A DNA stretch of 19,718 nucleotides, from positions 1 to 19,718 of the forward strand of contig CALNCU010000024.1 of NCBI GenBank assembly GCA_937875395.1. Reading direction: 5' to 3'. The DNA is from an uncultured Armatimonadota bacterium (lineage in GTDB: Bacteria > Armatimonadota > UBA5829 > DTJY01). The notes under the pieces were generated by a model, which saw only the letters and a list, made by a program, of their open reading frames with translations, was not told the origin of the DNA and searched no databases. This document shows, piece by piece, positions 13,950 through 19,718 of this stretch (positions are counted from its first letter, which is position 1; the number at the start of each line of letters is the position of its first letter). The translations under genes and the position numbers were made by a program.

Positions 13950-14792
13950 CTAGGTCATCCTGAGCCTTTTCATGATATCCAGATCGTTCTCTTCCCCTTC
14001 CGGGCGTCCGGGGGTTTCAATTATCCCGGCAAGGCGGGCTAGCGCCGGATGGTTTACTATGGCAGAAAAACCCTCCTCGCCTATAAAGCCGCCCCCTATG
14101 TTTGCATGACGGTCGCGCCGGGTGCCCAGCGGTATTTTTGTATCGTTTAAGTGAACCAGCTTAAGATTATCTATTCCAACCAGTGTGCTGAACAGGCCTA
14201 TGGTCTCTTCCACGGCTTCTGCGCTTGAGAGATTGTATCCGGCGCCCCATGCGTGCGCCGTATCAAGGCAGATTCCCACGCGCTTCCCCCAATGCACTGT
14301 ACAGTTCAGGATGCTGCGGATCTCTTCAAAGAGGGCGCCCATGGAATCCCCGGATCCCGCCGAGTTTTCAAGGAGCAGGGTCACGGAAGGATCGGAGCGT
14401 TTAAGCGCTGTATCTACGCTTCTGCAGATCTGCCGTATTCCCGCCTCTGCGCCGGAGCCTTTGTGGCTCCCCATATGCGTTACAACGCAGGAGGCGCCAA
14501 GCATACCGGCGCGGTTAAGGGAATCCAGAAGCCCGGCTGTTGATTTACGGCTTATCTCCGGGTCCGGCGATGCAAGGTTTAATAGGTACGGGGTGTGCAC
14601 AACTATGGGGGAGATTCCAAATTCTTTTGCAAGTGCGGCAAAGTTTTGCGCCGCCTGCAGATTAAGCGCGGGCGAACGCCATGCGTTTGGGTTGGCGGCA
14701 AAAATTTGAAGGGCTTCGCATCCGGCATCACGGGCGCGTTCGGCCGCCGCTGAAAGCCCTCCGCTTATTCCAAGGTGTACCCCAAGCCTCAG
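13950..14792 (-). CDS. nfo: Endonuclease IV (AP endonuclease Nfo), CTG start
   Basis: 280-residue zinc-dependent AP endonuclease that cuts 5' to abasic sites. Family motifs in order: LGVHLGISGGLSAAAERA and ALQIFAANPNAW at the N-terminus, VVHTPYLLNL, VVTHMGSHKG, LLENSAG, DTAHAWGAGY, HLNDTKIPLGTRRDRHANIGGG and IIETPGRP. These supply the His, Glu and Asp ligands of the three-zinc site, and the length matches E. coli Nfo (285). A frame opened at the first GTG (14600) would lose about 64 essential residues. In frame upstream of the conserved start there is no ATG, GTG or TTG before a TAA at 14798-14796, so CTG at 14792 with AGGAGG 8 bases upstream is the best start. It follows the acidic small protein by 3 bases and converges on the repeat array. 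Confidence 0.94.
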   Translation of the reverse strand: MRLGVHLGISGGLSAAAERARDAGCEALQIFAANPNAWRSPALNLQAAQNFAALAKEFGISPIVVHTPYLLNLASPDPEISRKSTAGLLDSLNRAGMLGASCVVTHMGSHKGSGAEAGIRQICRSVDTALKRSDPSVTLLLENSAGSGDSMGALFEEIRSILNCTVHWGKRVGICLDTAHAWGAGYNLSSAEAVEETIGLFSTLVGIDNLKLVHLNDTKIPLGTRRDRHANIGGGFIGEEGFSAIVNHPALARLAGIIETPGRPEGEENDLDIMKRLRMT

Positions 14793-14795
14793 TTT

Positions 14796-15119
14796 TTATT
14801 CCTCCTCGTCCTCTATATCTTCCATGGTGGAAGGAGCATAGCTGAAGGAGCTTATCTCTTCTCCCCGGAAGATGGTTACAAGCATTTCTTCCCTCTCAAA
14901 GCTTGGCAGGTAAGAGGAGATGATATCTTCATCAATCTGCTCTACAAGGTCTTCTTCATCCGTCATGGAGATATCAACCTCCAGCATAAGCGTGACGTGG
15001 ATGGTATAGTGTGCGTAATGGATATGAAGCTGGCCTACTCGCCGCTCCCCCTCCCAGACTACATAAATCTCTGAGGCTACGGTTCTAACCAGCCGCGAAA
15101 GGTTAAACTTATCTGCCAC
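14796..15119 (-). CDS. Small acidic protein of unknown function
   Basis: 107 residues. I do not recognise the family. The middle is strand-like and aromatic (ASEIYVVWEGERRVGQLHIHYAHYTIHVTLMLEV). The second half is very acidic (MTDEEDLVEQIDEDII) and the protein ends EDIEDEEE. It has no signal peptide or membrane segment. I chose the GTG at 15119 because AGGAG lies 7 bases upstream; the longer frame from TTG at 15173 would begin inside the hairpin at 15171-15199 and has no ribosome site. It sits between rpoD and nfo, three bases before the nfo CTG, and its last codons provide the nfo ribosome site. Context suggests co-expression with nfo, but no function can be inferred. Confidence 0.72.
   Translation of the reverse strand: MADKFNLSRLVRTVASEIYVVWEGERRVGQLHIHYAHYTIHVTLMLEVDISMTDEEDLVEQIDEDIISSYLPSFEREEMLVTIFRGEEISSFSYAPSTMEDIEDEEE
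14801..14806 (-). promoter_or_regulatory. Strong Shine-Dalgarno deciding the nfo CTG start
   Basis: AGGAGG on the minus strand, 8 bases before CTG at 14792. It is encoded by the glutamate codons at the end of the upstream acidic protein, whose TAA lies between it and the CTG. This geometry favours translational coupling and supports initiation at a near-cognate codon. Confidence 0.75.
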
Positions 15120-15170
15120 TTTATCTCTCCTGATGTGTATTAAAACCCGGCCGTATGCCCAATATGCACG

Positions 15171-15199
15171 CAAGTGGCCGCACCGGGCGCGGCCACTTG
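15171..15199 (-). other. Perfect 11-bp hairpin between rpoD and the acidic gene
   Basis: CAAGTGGCCGC (15171-15181) and GCGGCCACTTG (15189-15199) pair perfectly around a 7-base loop. No T-run follows on either strand, so this is not a classical intrinsic terminator. It lies 36 bases past the rpoD stop and 52 bases before the next start on the minus strand. It could be a weak terminator, an mRNA-processing site or a 3'-end stabiliser that sets different levels of RpoD and downstream genes. Confidence 0.75.
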
Positions 15200-15234
15200 G
15201 TGATAAGACGTTGCTTCACTCCATCAAACGGATG

Positions 15235-16371
15235 TTAGGTAAGGTATTCTTCCAGTTTCTTTTTGCGTTTTGCGTGCCTTAGTTTTTTTATTGCCTTGGC
15301 CTCTATCTGCCTTATGCGTTCGCGGGTTACCTGGAAGTGGCGGCCTACTTCTTCAAGCGTCCGCGGGTACCCGTCGTCCAGGCCGAAACGCATTCTAAGC
15401 ACGTCCCGCTCCCTGGGGGAGAGCTCTGAGAGCACTTCTACTATGCGCTCGCGGAGGAGCTGGTAAGATGCCGCATCATCCGGCGATACCGACTCCTGGT
15501 CTTGTATAAAGTCTGCAAGGTGGCTGTCTTCCTCCTCGCCTATGGGCGTCTCAAGGGAGAGGGGCTCCGGCGCAATGCGGATAATCTCGCTTACGCGCTC
15601 CACCGGCAGTTCCAGTTCCTTTGCCAGCTCGTCCAGCGTGGGTTCGCGGCCCAGTTCCTGGAGAAGGTGGCTTGAGGTCTTTATAAGCCGGTTTATGGTC
15701 TCTACCATATGCACCGGGATTCTAATTGTCCGGCCCTGATCCGCAATTGCGCGGGTTATGGCCTGTCTTATCCACCATGTGGCATATGTGCTGAACTTAT
15801 AGCCCTTGGTGTAATCGAATTTCTCAACTGCGCGGATAAGGCCTATGTTGCCTTCCTGAATAAGGTCCGGGAACGACATGCCTCTTCCGCTGTACCTTTT
15901 TGCAATGCTTACCACCAGCCTTAGGTTGGCCTGTATTAGTTTCTCTTTGGCGATCTGCGCCTCGTAGGTTTTGCCTTCGCCCTCAACAATAGTCTTTGCA
16001 AGCCGTACTTCCTGCGCCATTGTAAGAAGCGGTGTCTTGCCTATCTCTCTCAACCACATGCGCACTGAATCATCTATTGGTAAACCCTCCGTACTAGATG
16101 CTTCTTCCGTGGGCGGTTCCGGCTCTTGTATTTGCTCCTCTTCGGTCTGAGGCGCCTCTTCAAGAAGCTCGTCTTTTGCTTTGTCAACAATCTGTATTCC
16201 TTCGTCGGCAAAGGTCTGGAGCAAGTCCTCTATCTGCTCCGGATCAAGGTCCTCATGCCGGCTAAGGACGTCATTTACTTCATCATATGTGAGTACGCCT
16301 TTACGCTTTCCTTCTGCTAAAAGTTTGCGTACATCATTATTTGTTTGCTCTTTAGTCTCTTCAACTGCCAC
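15235..16371 (-). CDS. rpoD: Primary sigma factor RpoD (sigma-70)
   Basis: About 378 residues. An N-terminal region 1.1 (VRKLLAEGKRKGVLTYDEVNDVL and on) and an acidic linker precede region 1.2 (DDSVRMWLREIGKTPLL). Region 2 carries the core-binding and -10 elements (DLIQEGNIGLIRAVEKFDY, then FSTYATWWIRQAITRAIADQGR). Region 3 follows, and region 4 ends with PRTLEEVGRHFQVTRERIRQIEAKAIKKLR, which reads -35 boxes. The TTGACA and TATAAT-like promoters in this window are what such a factor recognises. The longest frame starts with GTG at 16383, but its GAGGAG is directly adjacent; I favour GTG at 16371, about 11 bases downstream. The start lies 18 bases past the dnaG stop, giving a dnaG-rpoD operon. 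Confidence 0.96.
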   Translation of the reverse strand: MAVEETKEQTNNDVRKLLAEGKRKGVLTYDEVNDVLSRHEDLDPEQIEDLLQTFADEGIQIVDKAKDELLEEAPQTEEEQIQEPEPPTEEASSTEGLPIDDSVRMWLREIGKTPLLTMAQEVRLAKTIVEGEGKTYEAQIAKEKLIQANLRLVVSIAKRYSGRGMSFPDLIQEGNIGLIRAVEKFDYTKGYKFSTYATWWIRQAITRAIADQGRTIRIPVHMVETINRLIKTSSHLLQELGREPTLDELAKELELPVERVSEIIRIAPEPLSLETPIGEEEDSHLADFIQDQESVSPDDAASYQLLRERIVEVLSELSPRERDVLRMRFGLDDGYPRTLEEVGRHFQVTRERIRQIEAKAIKKLRHAKRKKKLEEYLT

Positions 16372-16389
16372 AGTTTTTTGCACTCCTCT

Positions 16390-18180
16390 TTACTCATCCG
16401 CCCTGCCAAGCTTACCGGATTGTCTAAGATATTCTTCGTACTCCTCCGGCGCCTCGCCCTTCGGCCAGTCTCCAGGGTCGATGATGCCATCTCTTATGTA
16501 CGGCGCAAGGACGTCCGATCCTCTTCTTCTCTTTAGTCTTGAGTTCTTTATAAGGGCCACACAATCCTGCAAAACTTTTTCGTTTATTGGCGGGGCATCG
16601 TCCTTCATTACCAGTTCGCTAAGGAATCTGCCTGTATCCCCCGTCTTTTCAAGGAGCTCCGGTAGATATATTCCCCGCTTCTCTGTAAACATTTCATATA
16701 TGGCTTCCGCGGCGCATTTACTTGCCTCGCCCGTGAAATCTTGAGGGGAGAGTTCCTTGAGCGCGCGTTCTGCTCCGGCCTCGCCCGTTATAATTGCTCT
16801 AAGCAGCAGTCTCTCCGCCTTTTCTACGGCGGTAAATGCTTTTGGCACGCGCAGGGCTTGCGACTGCGCGTGCGGACTGCCCTCTTTGCGCCTTCTCTGC
16901 GCTTCTACGTCTGCGCGTATATGATCCTCCGCCAGCGTTGTTCCCGTGCCAAAGTTGGGATGCCAGACGGCTACTTCTTTTATGTATCTCTCCCGCTCTG
17001 CAAAGGACGGCACTTCTGCCAGCACTTTTGCCGTATTCTTAAGCATAGCTTCCCGCCCGGCGGGGGTAGAGAGATCAAACCGGTCTTTAAGCACCTCTAT
17101 TTTGTACCCGGCGATTGGGAGGGCGCCTTTTACGGCTGCGTCAAACTCCGCTCCTCTGCCATGCCTTATAAGGCTGTCCGGGTCTTCCCCCTTGGGAAGG
17201 CGCAGTATACGGACGTCGCACTCAGATTCCTCAAACATGGCTGCGCCCCTAAGCGCCGCTTTTATCCCTGCAGAGTCTGCATCGTATGCCAGAACCACCC
17301 GCTTTGTATACCGCTCAAGTATATTTATATGTTTGGGCGTAAGCGCCGTGCCCAGCGTTGCCACGCAGTTGGTAAAACCCGCCTGATGCGCCGCTATAAC
17401 ATCCATATACCCTTCAACTACTATTGCACACGCCCCATCCGCAATTGCTTTCCTGCCAAAGTTAAGGCCGTAGAGCGAACGCGTCTTATTGAAGAGCGGT
17501 GTTTCCGGGGAATTGAGGTACTTGGGCTGATCGTCGCCTATTGCCCGCCCCCCAAAACCTATGATTCTATCCTGAATATCAAGGATGGGAAAGATTATCC
17601 TGTTTCTGAACCTGTCGTAGTAGCTGCCTCTTTCGCTCTTTATAATTAGCCCGGCTTCTGCAGCATCATCTGCGTTTACGCCCTTTTTGCTAAGGTAAGA
17701 GAACAGGCCGTCCCAGGCCGGGGAGGCATACCCAAGCCGGAATTTTTTTATGGTCTCATCTGCAAGCCCGCGTCTTTTAAGGTAATCTGCGGCAAGGTCT
17801 GCTTTGGCAAGAAGGGTAAAATAGTATCCGGCCGCAAGAGAGTTGATTCCAAAGAGTATTTCCCGGCGGCTCTTCTCCCTGCCGCCAAACTCCGGAAGCT
17901 CCACGCCGGCACGTTTTGCAAGGCGTTCAAGAGCTTCGGGGAAGGTAAGGTTCTCCGCCTTCATAAGGAAGGTGAAGATATCGCCATGTTCGCCGCAGCC
18001 AAAGCAGTGCCATGTGCCAAAAACCTCGCTCACGGTGAATGAAGGGGTCTTTTCCGGGTGAAACGGACAGAGACCCTTAAAGGTTTTACCGGCGCGTTTT
18101 ATGGTTACGTATTCTGATACAATCTCCAGAACACTTATCCGGCTGCGTATCTCTTCTATTGAATCTCTGTTTCCAGCCAC
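16390..18180 (-). CDS. dnaG: DNA primase DnaG
   Basis: About 596 residues. The N-terminal CHC2 zinc finger is GLCPFHPEKTPSFTV followed by WHCFGCGEHGDIF. The catalytic core has GFGGRAI and the Toprim motifs VVEGYMDVIAAHQAG and VLAYDADSAG. The C-terminal third is helical and would contact the DnaB helicase. The longest frame starts at ATG 18222, but no ribosome site precedes it and it overlaps the upstream gene. GTG at 18180 has AAGGCGG about 9 bases upstream and gives the expected family start shortly before SIEEIRSRISVLEIVSEYV, so I prefer it. The gene lies between a secreted-protein gene and rpoD, like the macromolecular-synthesis operon of other bacteria but without rpsU in front. Confidence 0.96.
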   Translation of the reverse strand: MAGNRDSIEEIRSRISVLEIVSEYVTIKRAGKTFKGLCPFHPEKTPSFTVSEVFGTWHCFGCGEHGDIFTFLMKAENLTFPEALERLAKRAGVELPEFGGREKSRREILFGINSLAAGYYFTLLAKADLAADYLKRRGLADETIKKFRLGYASPAWDGLFSYLSKKGVNADDAAEAGLIIKSERGSYYDRFRNRIIFPILDIQDRIIGFGGRAIGDDQPKYLNSPETPLFNKTRSLYGLNFGRKAIADGACAIVVEGYMDVIAAHQAGFTNCVATLGTALTPKHINILERYTKRVVLAYDADSAGIKAALRGAAMFEESECDVRILRLPKGEDPDSLIRHGRGAEFDAAVKGALPIAGYKIEVLKDRFDLSTPAGREAMLKNTAKVLAEVPSFAERERYIKEVAVWHPNFGTGTTLAEDHIRADVEAQRRRKEGSPHAQSQALRVPKAFTAVEKAERLLLRAIITGEAGAERALKELSPQDFTGEASKCAAEAIYEMFTEKRGIYLPELLEKTGDTGRFLSELVMKDDAPPINEKVLQDCVALIKNSRLKRRRGSDVLAPYIRDGIIDPGDWPKGEAPEEYEEYLRQSGKLGRADE

Positions 18181-18194
18181 ACAGGTTAACCGCC

Positions 18195-18818
18195 TTACAG
18201 AGCTATGGTCATGCCCACGCATGTTTTTTTTGCGAAGGTGAACACGACTCTATGCTTGGAACTATACTTGGCCTGAAGCTCCTGGCCCATCTGCTGCTGG
18301 GATTCAGGGTATCCGTACTTAAAGATTACATCTTTGTAAGAGGTTCCAAGGCGCACTCCCCTAAAGGTAGCCACGCCCGGCCAATCCACTCCGTAAACTG
18401 CAATCTGCACAACTATTCCATTCGGGTTGATAAGAACTTCAAGCGTTCTGTTCCTGGAAAATTTGTAGACCCACATTACCTCCGGCGGACCGGCGGGAGC
18501 TGCGGGGGCGGCAGGGGCTGCCTCCTGCTGCTGGGCGGGTGCAAAAAGGCCTTCGCCGCCGGGAGCCCCGGGGGCGCCGGGCATGGCCGGCAGTCCGCCG
18601 GCGGGAGCTGCCGGCGCAGCGGGTTTGGGCGTTTCAACGCGGGCCGCCGCGCCCACTCTAATCTCTGTGGGGTTGCCGTACTTCTTCAGCACGGTTACGG
18701 CCGGGCGGCCAAGGCCAAGTCCGGCCAGCTGAATTTCTGCAGCGGAAGCAGCAGCAGCGCCTGCAATAAAAAGGGCGGCCACAGCAAAATATGTAATGTA
18801 TTGATGTTTAAACTTCAA
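18195..18818 (-). CDS. Secreted Ala/Pro/Gly-rich protein with duplicated G-LG-YG-P motif
   Basis: 207 residues; I do not recognise a named family. Residues 1-27 are a signal peptide (MKFKHQYITY, hydrophobic core, ASAA cleavage). A short motif, LAGLGLGRPAVTVLKKYGNP (31-50), is echoed by FRGVRLGTSYKDVIFKYGYP (152-171), flanking a low-complexity Pro/Ala/Gly linker (about 60-112) with collagen-like GAPGAPGG. The spacing of G, LG, V, YG and P resembles small outer-membrane BamE/SmpA-like repeats, but that is a loose likeness. The start is TTG at 18818 with AGAGGAG 8 bases upstream. It ends 14 bases before the dnaG GTG, so a secreted protein leads the dnaG-rpoD operon. Function is unknown. Confidence 0.75.
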   Translation of the reverse strand: MKFKHQYITYFAVAALFIAGAAAASAAEIQLAGLGLGRPAVTVLKKYGNPTEIRVGAAARVETPKPAAPAAPAGGLPAMPGAPGAPGGEGLFAPAQQQEAAPAAPAAPAGPPEVMWVYKFSRNRTLEVLINPNGIVVQIAVYGVDWPGVATFRGVRLGTSYKDVIFKYGYPESQQQMGQELQAKYSSKHRVVFTFAKKTCVGMTIAL

Positions 18819-18920
18819 TGCAATAACTCCTCTAGCTTTCGAAAGTACTACTACAAAAAATTTCTACGGCGGCATCCAAAAATCCTTCTTCTTCTCGTCA
18901 AGATTTTTTCACCGAATAGC

Positions 18921-18948
18921 GCAAGAGAAGGGCCTTGTGCTCTCTTGC
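18921..18948. other. 8-bp hairpin in the divergent intergenic region
   Basis: GCAAGAGA (18921-18928) and TCTCTTGC (18941-18948) form a perfect stem with a 12-base loop. It lies upstream of both the leftward secreted-protein gene and the rightward GAF gene. There is no T-run on either side, and the role is unknown. Apart from this, the palindrome at 18999 and the promoter at 19023, I see nothing definable in 18819-19111. Confidence 0.55.
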
Positions 18949-18998
18949 ATGCATGCATGGCAGCCGTTGTTTATTCTCAATCCATTTGTTATTTTAGG

Positions 18999-19012
18999 CT
19001 GTATATATACAG
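18999..19012. promoter_or_regulatory. 14-bp palindrome, operator-like
   Basis: CTGTATATATACAG is a perfect palindrome ending 10 bases before the -35 box of the promoter at 19023. Dimeric repressors or activators bind sites of this type. It resembles the E. coli LexA box but is two bases shorter (CTGT-N6-ACAG rather than CTGT-N8-ACAG), so LexA is not the safe reading. Confidence 0.55.
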
Positions 19013-19022
19013 AGGCTTGGCA

Positions 19023-19051
19023 TTGACCATGGCATGACCTTATGCTACAAT
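19023..19051 (+). promoter_or_regulatory. Sigma-70 promoter with extended -10 for the GAF gene
   Basis: TTGACC (19023-19028) and TACAAT (19046-19051) are 17 bases apart. TGC immediately before TACAAT supplies an extended -10. Transcription would start near 19058 and leave a leader of about 54 bases before the ATG at 19112. Confidence 0.75.
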
Positions 19052-19111
19052 ATTGCGTCTTTTAAATCTGCAATGGAGCCTGGCGTGTAAAGAGGAAGGT
19101 GTGTCCGGCAT

Positions 19112-19718
19112 ATGTCAAACAATATTGAACTGCGGGAACAGCTGCAGAAGCTCCAGGGACGCATAGAAGAGAAAGACCGGTATATCATCTCCCTTGAGAA
19201 ATCTGTCAGAGAACTGGAACAGAGGCTTAAAAACACCCCGGAAGCAAAAGCCCCCGCCCCCATTATGGAGCTTGAAGAGACTCTTAAACGTCTTGTTTCC
19301 AGGATAGCGGCAATCCTTCAGGCAGAAAAGTGCGTCTTTATGCTTCATGATAAAGAACAGGGGGCTCTTGTTGCCACAAAACCCGCGCTTGGCCTTTCTG
19401 ATGAAGAGATTGAGGCGCTTAAAGTCCCCGTTGATGCCGGAGTCTCCGGCCTTGTCTTTAGAGAGCCCACCCCTTTTATTGTCCACGGCAAAGAGAACGG
19501 CGGCCATATTTTAAGCGAATATATATCTCTGTTAAACATAAGAAACGCCGCCTGCGTTCCGCTTATTGATGAAAAACGCGATGAAGAGGGCAGGGTGGTT
19601 GAGCGAAACACCATGGGGGTCCTGCACGTAATAAACAAACGCTACGGCGACGCCTTTACAGATGAAGATATTCAGCTGCTTGAGCGGCTTGCCAGAAATA
19701 CAAGCGCCGTAATATTAA
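19112..19718 (+). CDS. Coiled-coil plus GAF-domain protein (5' part, cut by window end)
   Basis: The first 202 residues of a longer protein; the frame is still open at the window edge. Residues 1-45 are a charged heptad-rich coiled coil (ELREQLQKLQGRIEEK and on), followed by a short Pro/Ala linker and a GAF sensory domain from about residue 52: LKRLVSRIAAILQAEKCVFMLHD, VPVDAGVSGLVFREPTPFIV, AACVPLID and MGVLHVINKRYGDAFTDEDIQLLERLARNTS. The GAF half is typical of regulators that end in a PP2C/SpoIIE phosphatase, diguanylate cyclase or kinase module, none of which is visible. The ATG has AGAGGAAGG about 12 bases upstream, a somewhat long spacing. It has its own promoter (19023) and an operator-like palindrome. 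Confidence 0.85.
   Translation, partial: MSNNIELREQLQKLQGRIEEKDRYIISLEKSVRELEQRLKNTPEAKAPAPIMELEETLKRLVSRIAAILQAEKCVFMLHDKEQGALVATKPALGLSDEEIEALKVPVDAGVSGLVFREPTPFIVHGKENGGHILSEYISLLNIRNAACVPLIDEKRDEEGRVVERNTMGVLHVINKRYGDAFTDEDIQLLERLARNTSAVIL

Noticed and set aside
16741..17649. 302-residue frame antisense to dnaG
   Set aside because: It lies wholly within dnaG, which has complete zinc-finger and Toprim motifs; this is a codon-bias shadow.
18819..18895. Promoter for the dnaG-rpoD operon using TTGACG on the minus strand
   Set aside because: No -10 box lies at 16-18 bases; the promoter must be elsewhere or weak, so none is annotated.
18999..19012. Classical LexA (SOS) box
   Set aside because: The centre is 6 bases rather than the 8 of the E. 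coli site, and no SOS gene follows; kept only as an unspecified operator-like palindrome.
18159..19037. 292-residue rightward frame opposite the secreted-protein gene
   Set aside because: Gly/Ser/Arg/Cys-rich shadow of the Ala/Pro-rich linker. The minus strand has a signal peptide and a good ribosome site, so that strand is the gene.

Overview
This window is a stretch of a bacterial chromosome with tightly packed genes. Most are housekeeping genes, and one is a surface-polysaccharide cluster. I see no phage, plasmid, insertion-sequence, CRISPR, tRNA or rRNA signature. The lineage cannot be fixed from sequence alone. The codon use is moderately GC-rich with many GTG and TTG starts. A DUF1844 protein, a family-4 uracil-DNA glycosylase with an unusual loop, folate-dependent TrmFO and a dnaG-rpoD operon suggest a poorly cultivated, probably diderm phylum. 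Armatimonadota, Omnitrophota or a relative is a guess only.

Layout, left to right. Positions 1-257 hold four degenerate copies of a palindromic intergenic repeat. From 347 to 7217 all genes read leftward. A consensus sigma-70 promoter (7189-7217) starts a chain of overlapping genes: an ABC-2 permease, its ATPase, a SAM methyltransferase and three glycosyltransferases. This is the layout of an ABC-transporter-dependent cell-surface glycan locus. After a 94-base gap come an L,D-transpeptidase-type wall enzyme and a small thiamine-binding-family protein. trmFO (7294-8601) lies upstream of this block and a GT2 gene (8777-9463) diverges from it.

From 9510 a second strong promoter and a structured leader precede ligA, followed by VanZ-like, DUF1844, HIT and family-4 UDG genes, all rightward and several overlapping. 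This unit ends at a second repeat array (13764-13930) with near-identical 59-base units. Converging on that array is a leftward operon: a secreted Ala/Pro/Gly-rich protein, dnaG, rpoD, a small acidic protein and nfo (endonuclease IV). The window ends inside a rightward coiled-coil plus GAF-domain gene with its own promoter and a palindromic operator-like site.

Functionally, three base-excision-repair steps sit within about 5 kb: uracil removal (UDG), AP-site incision (Nfo) and nick sealing (LigA). Replication priming (DnaG) and the main sigma factor (RpoD) are adjacent. The observations I rate highest are: nfo appears to start at CTG; the UDG ends in a sliding-clamp-like motif and has a loop insertion where UdgX enzymes carry their catalytic element; the two repeat arrays show arm changes that preserve hairpins; and the ligA leader resembles an attenuator. 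I found no wholly new multi-gene system that I could defend.
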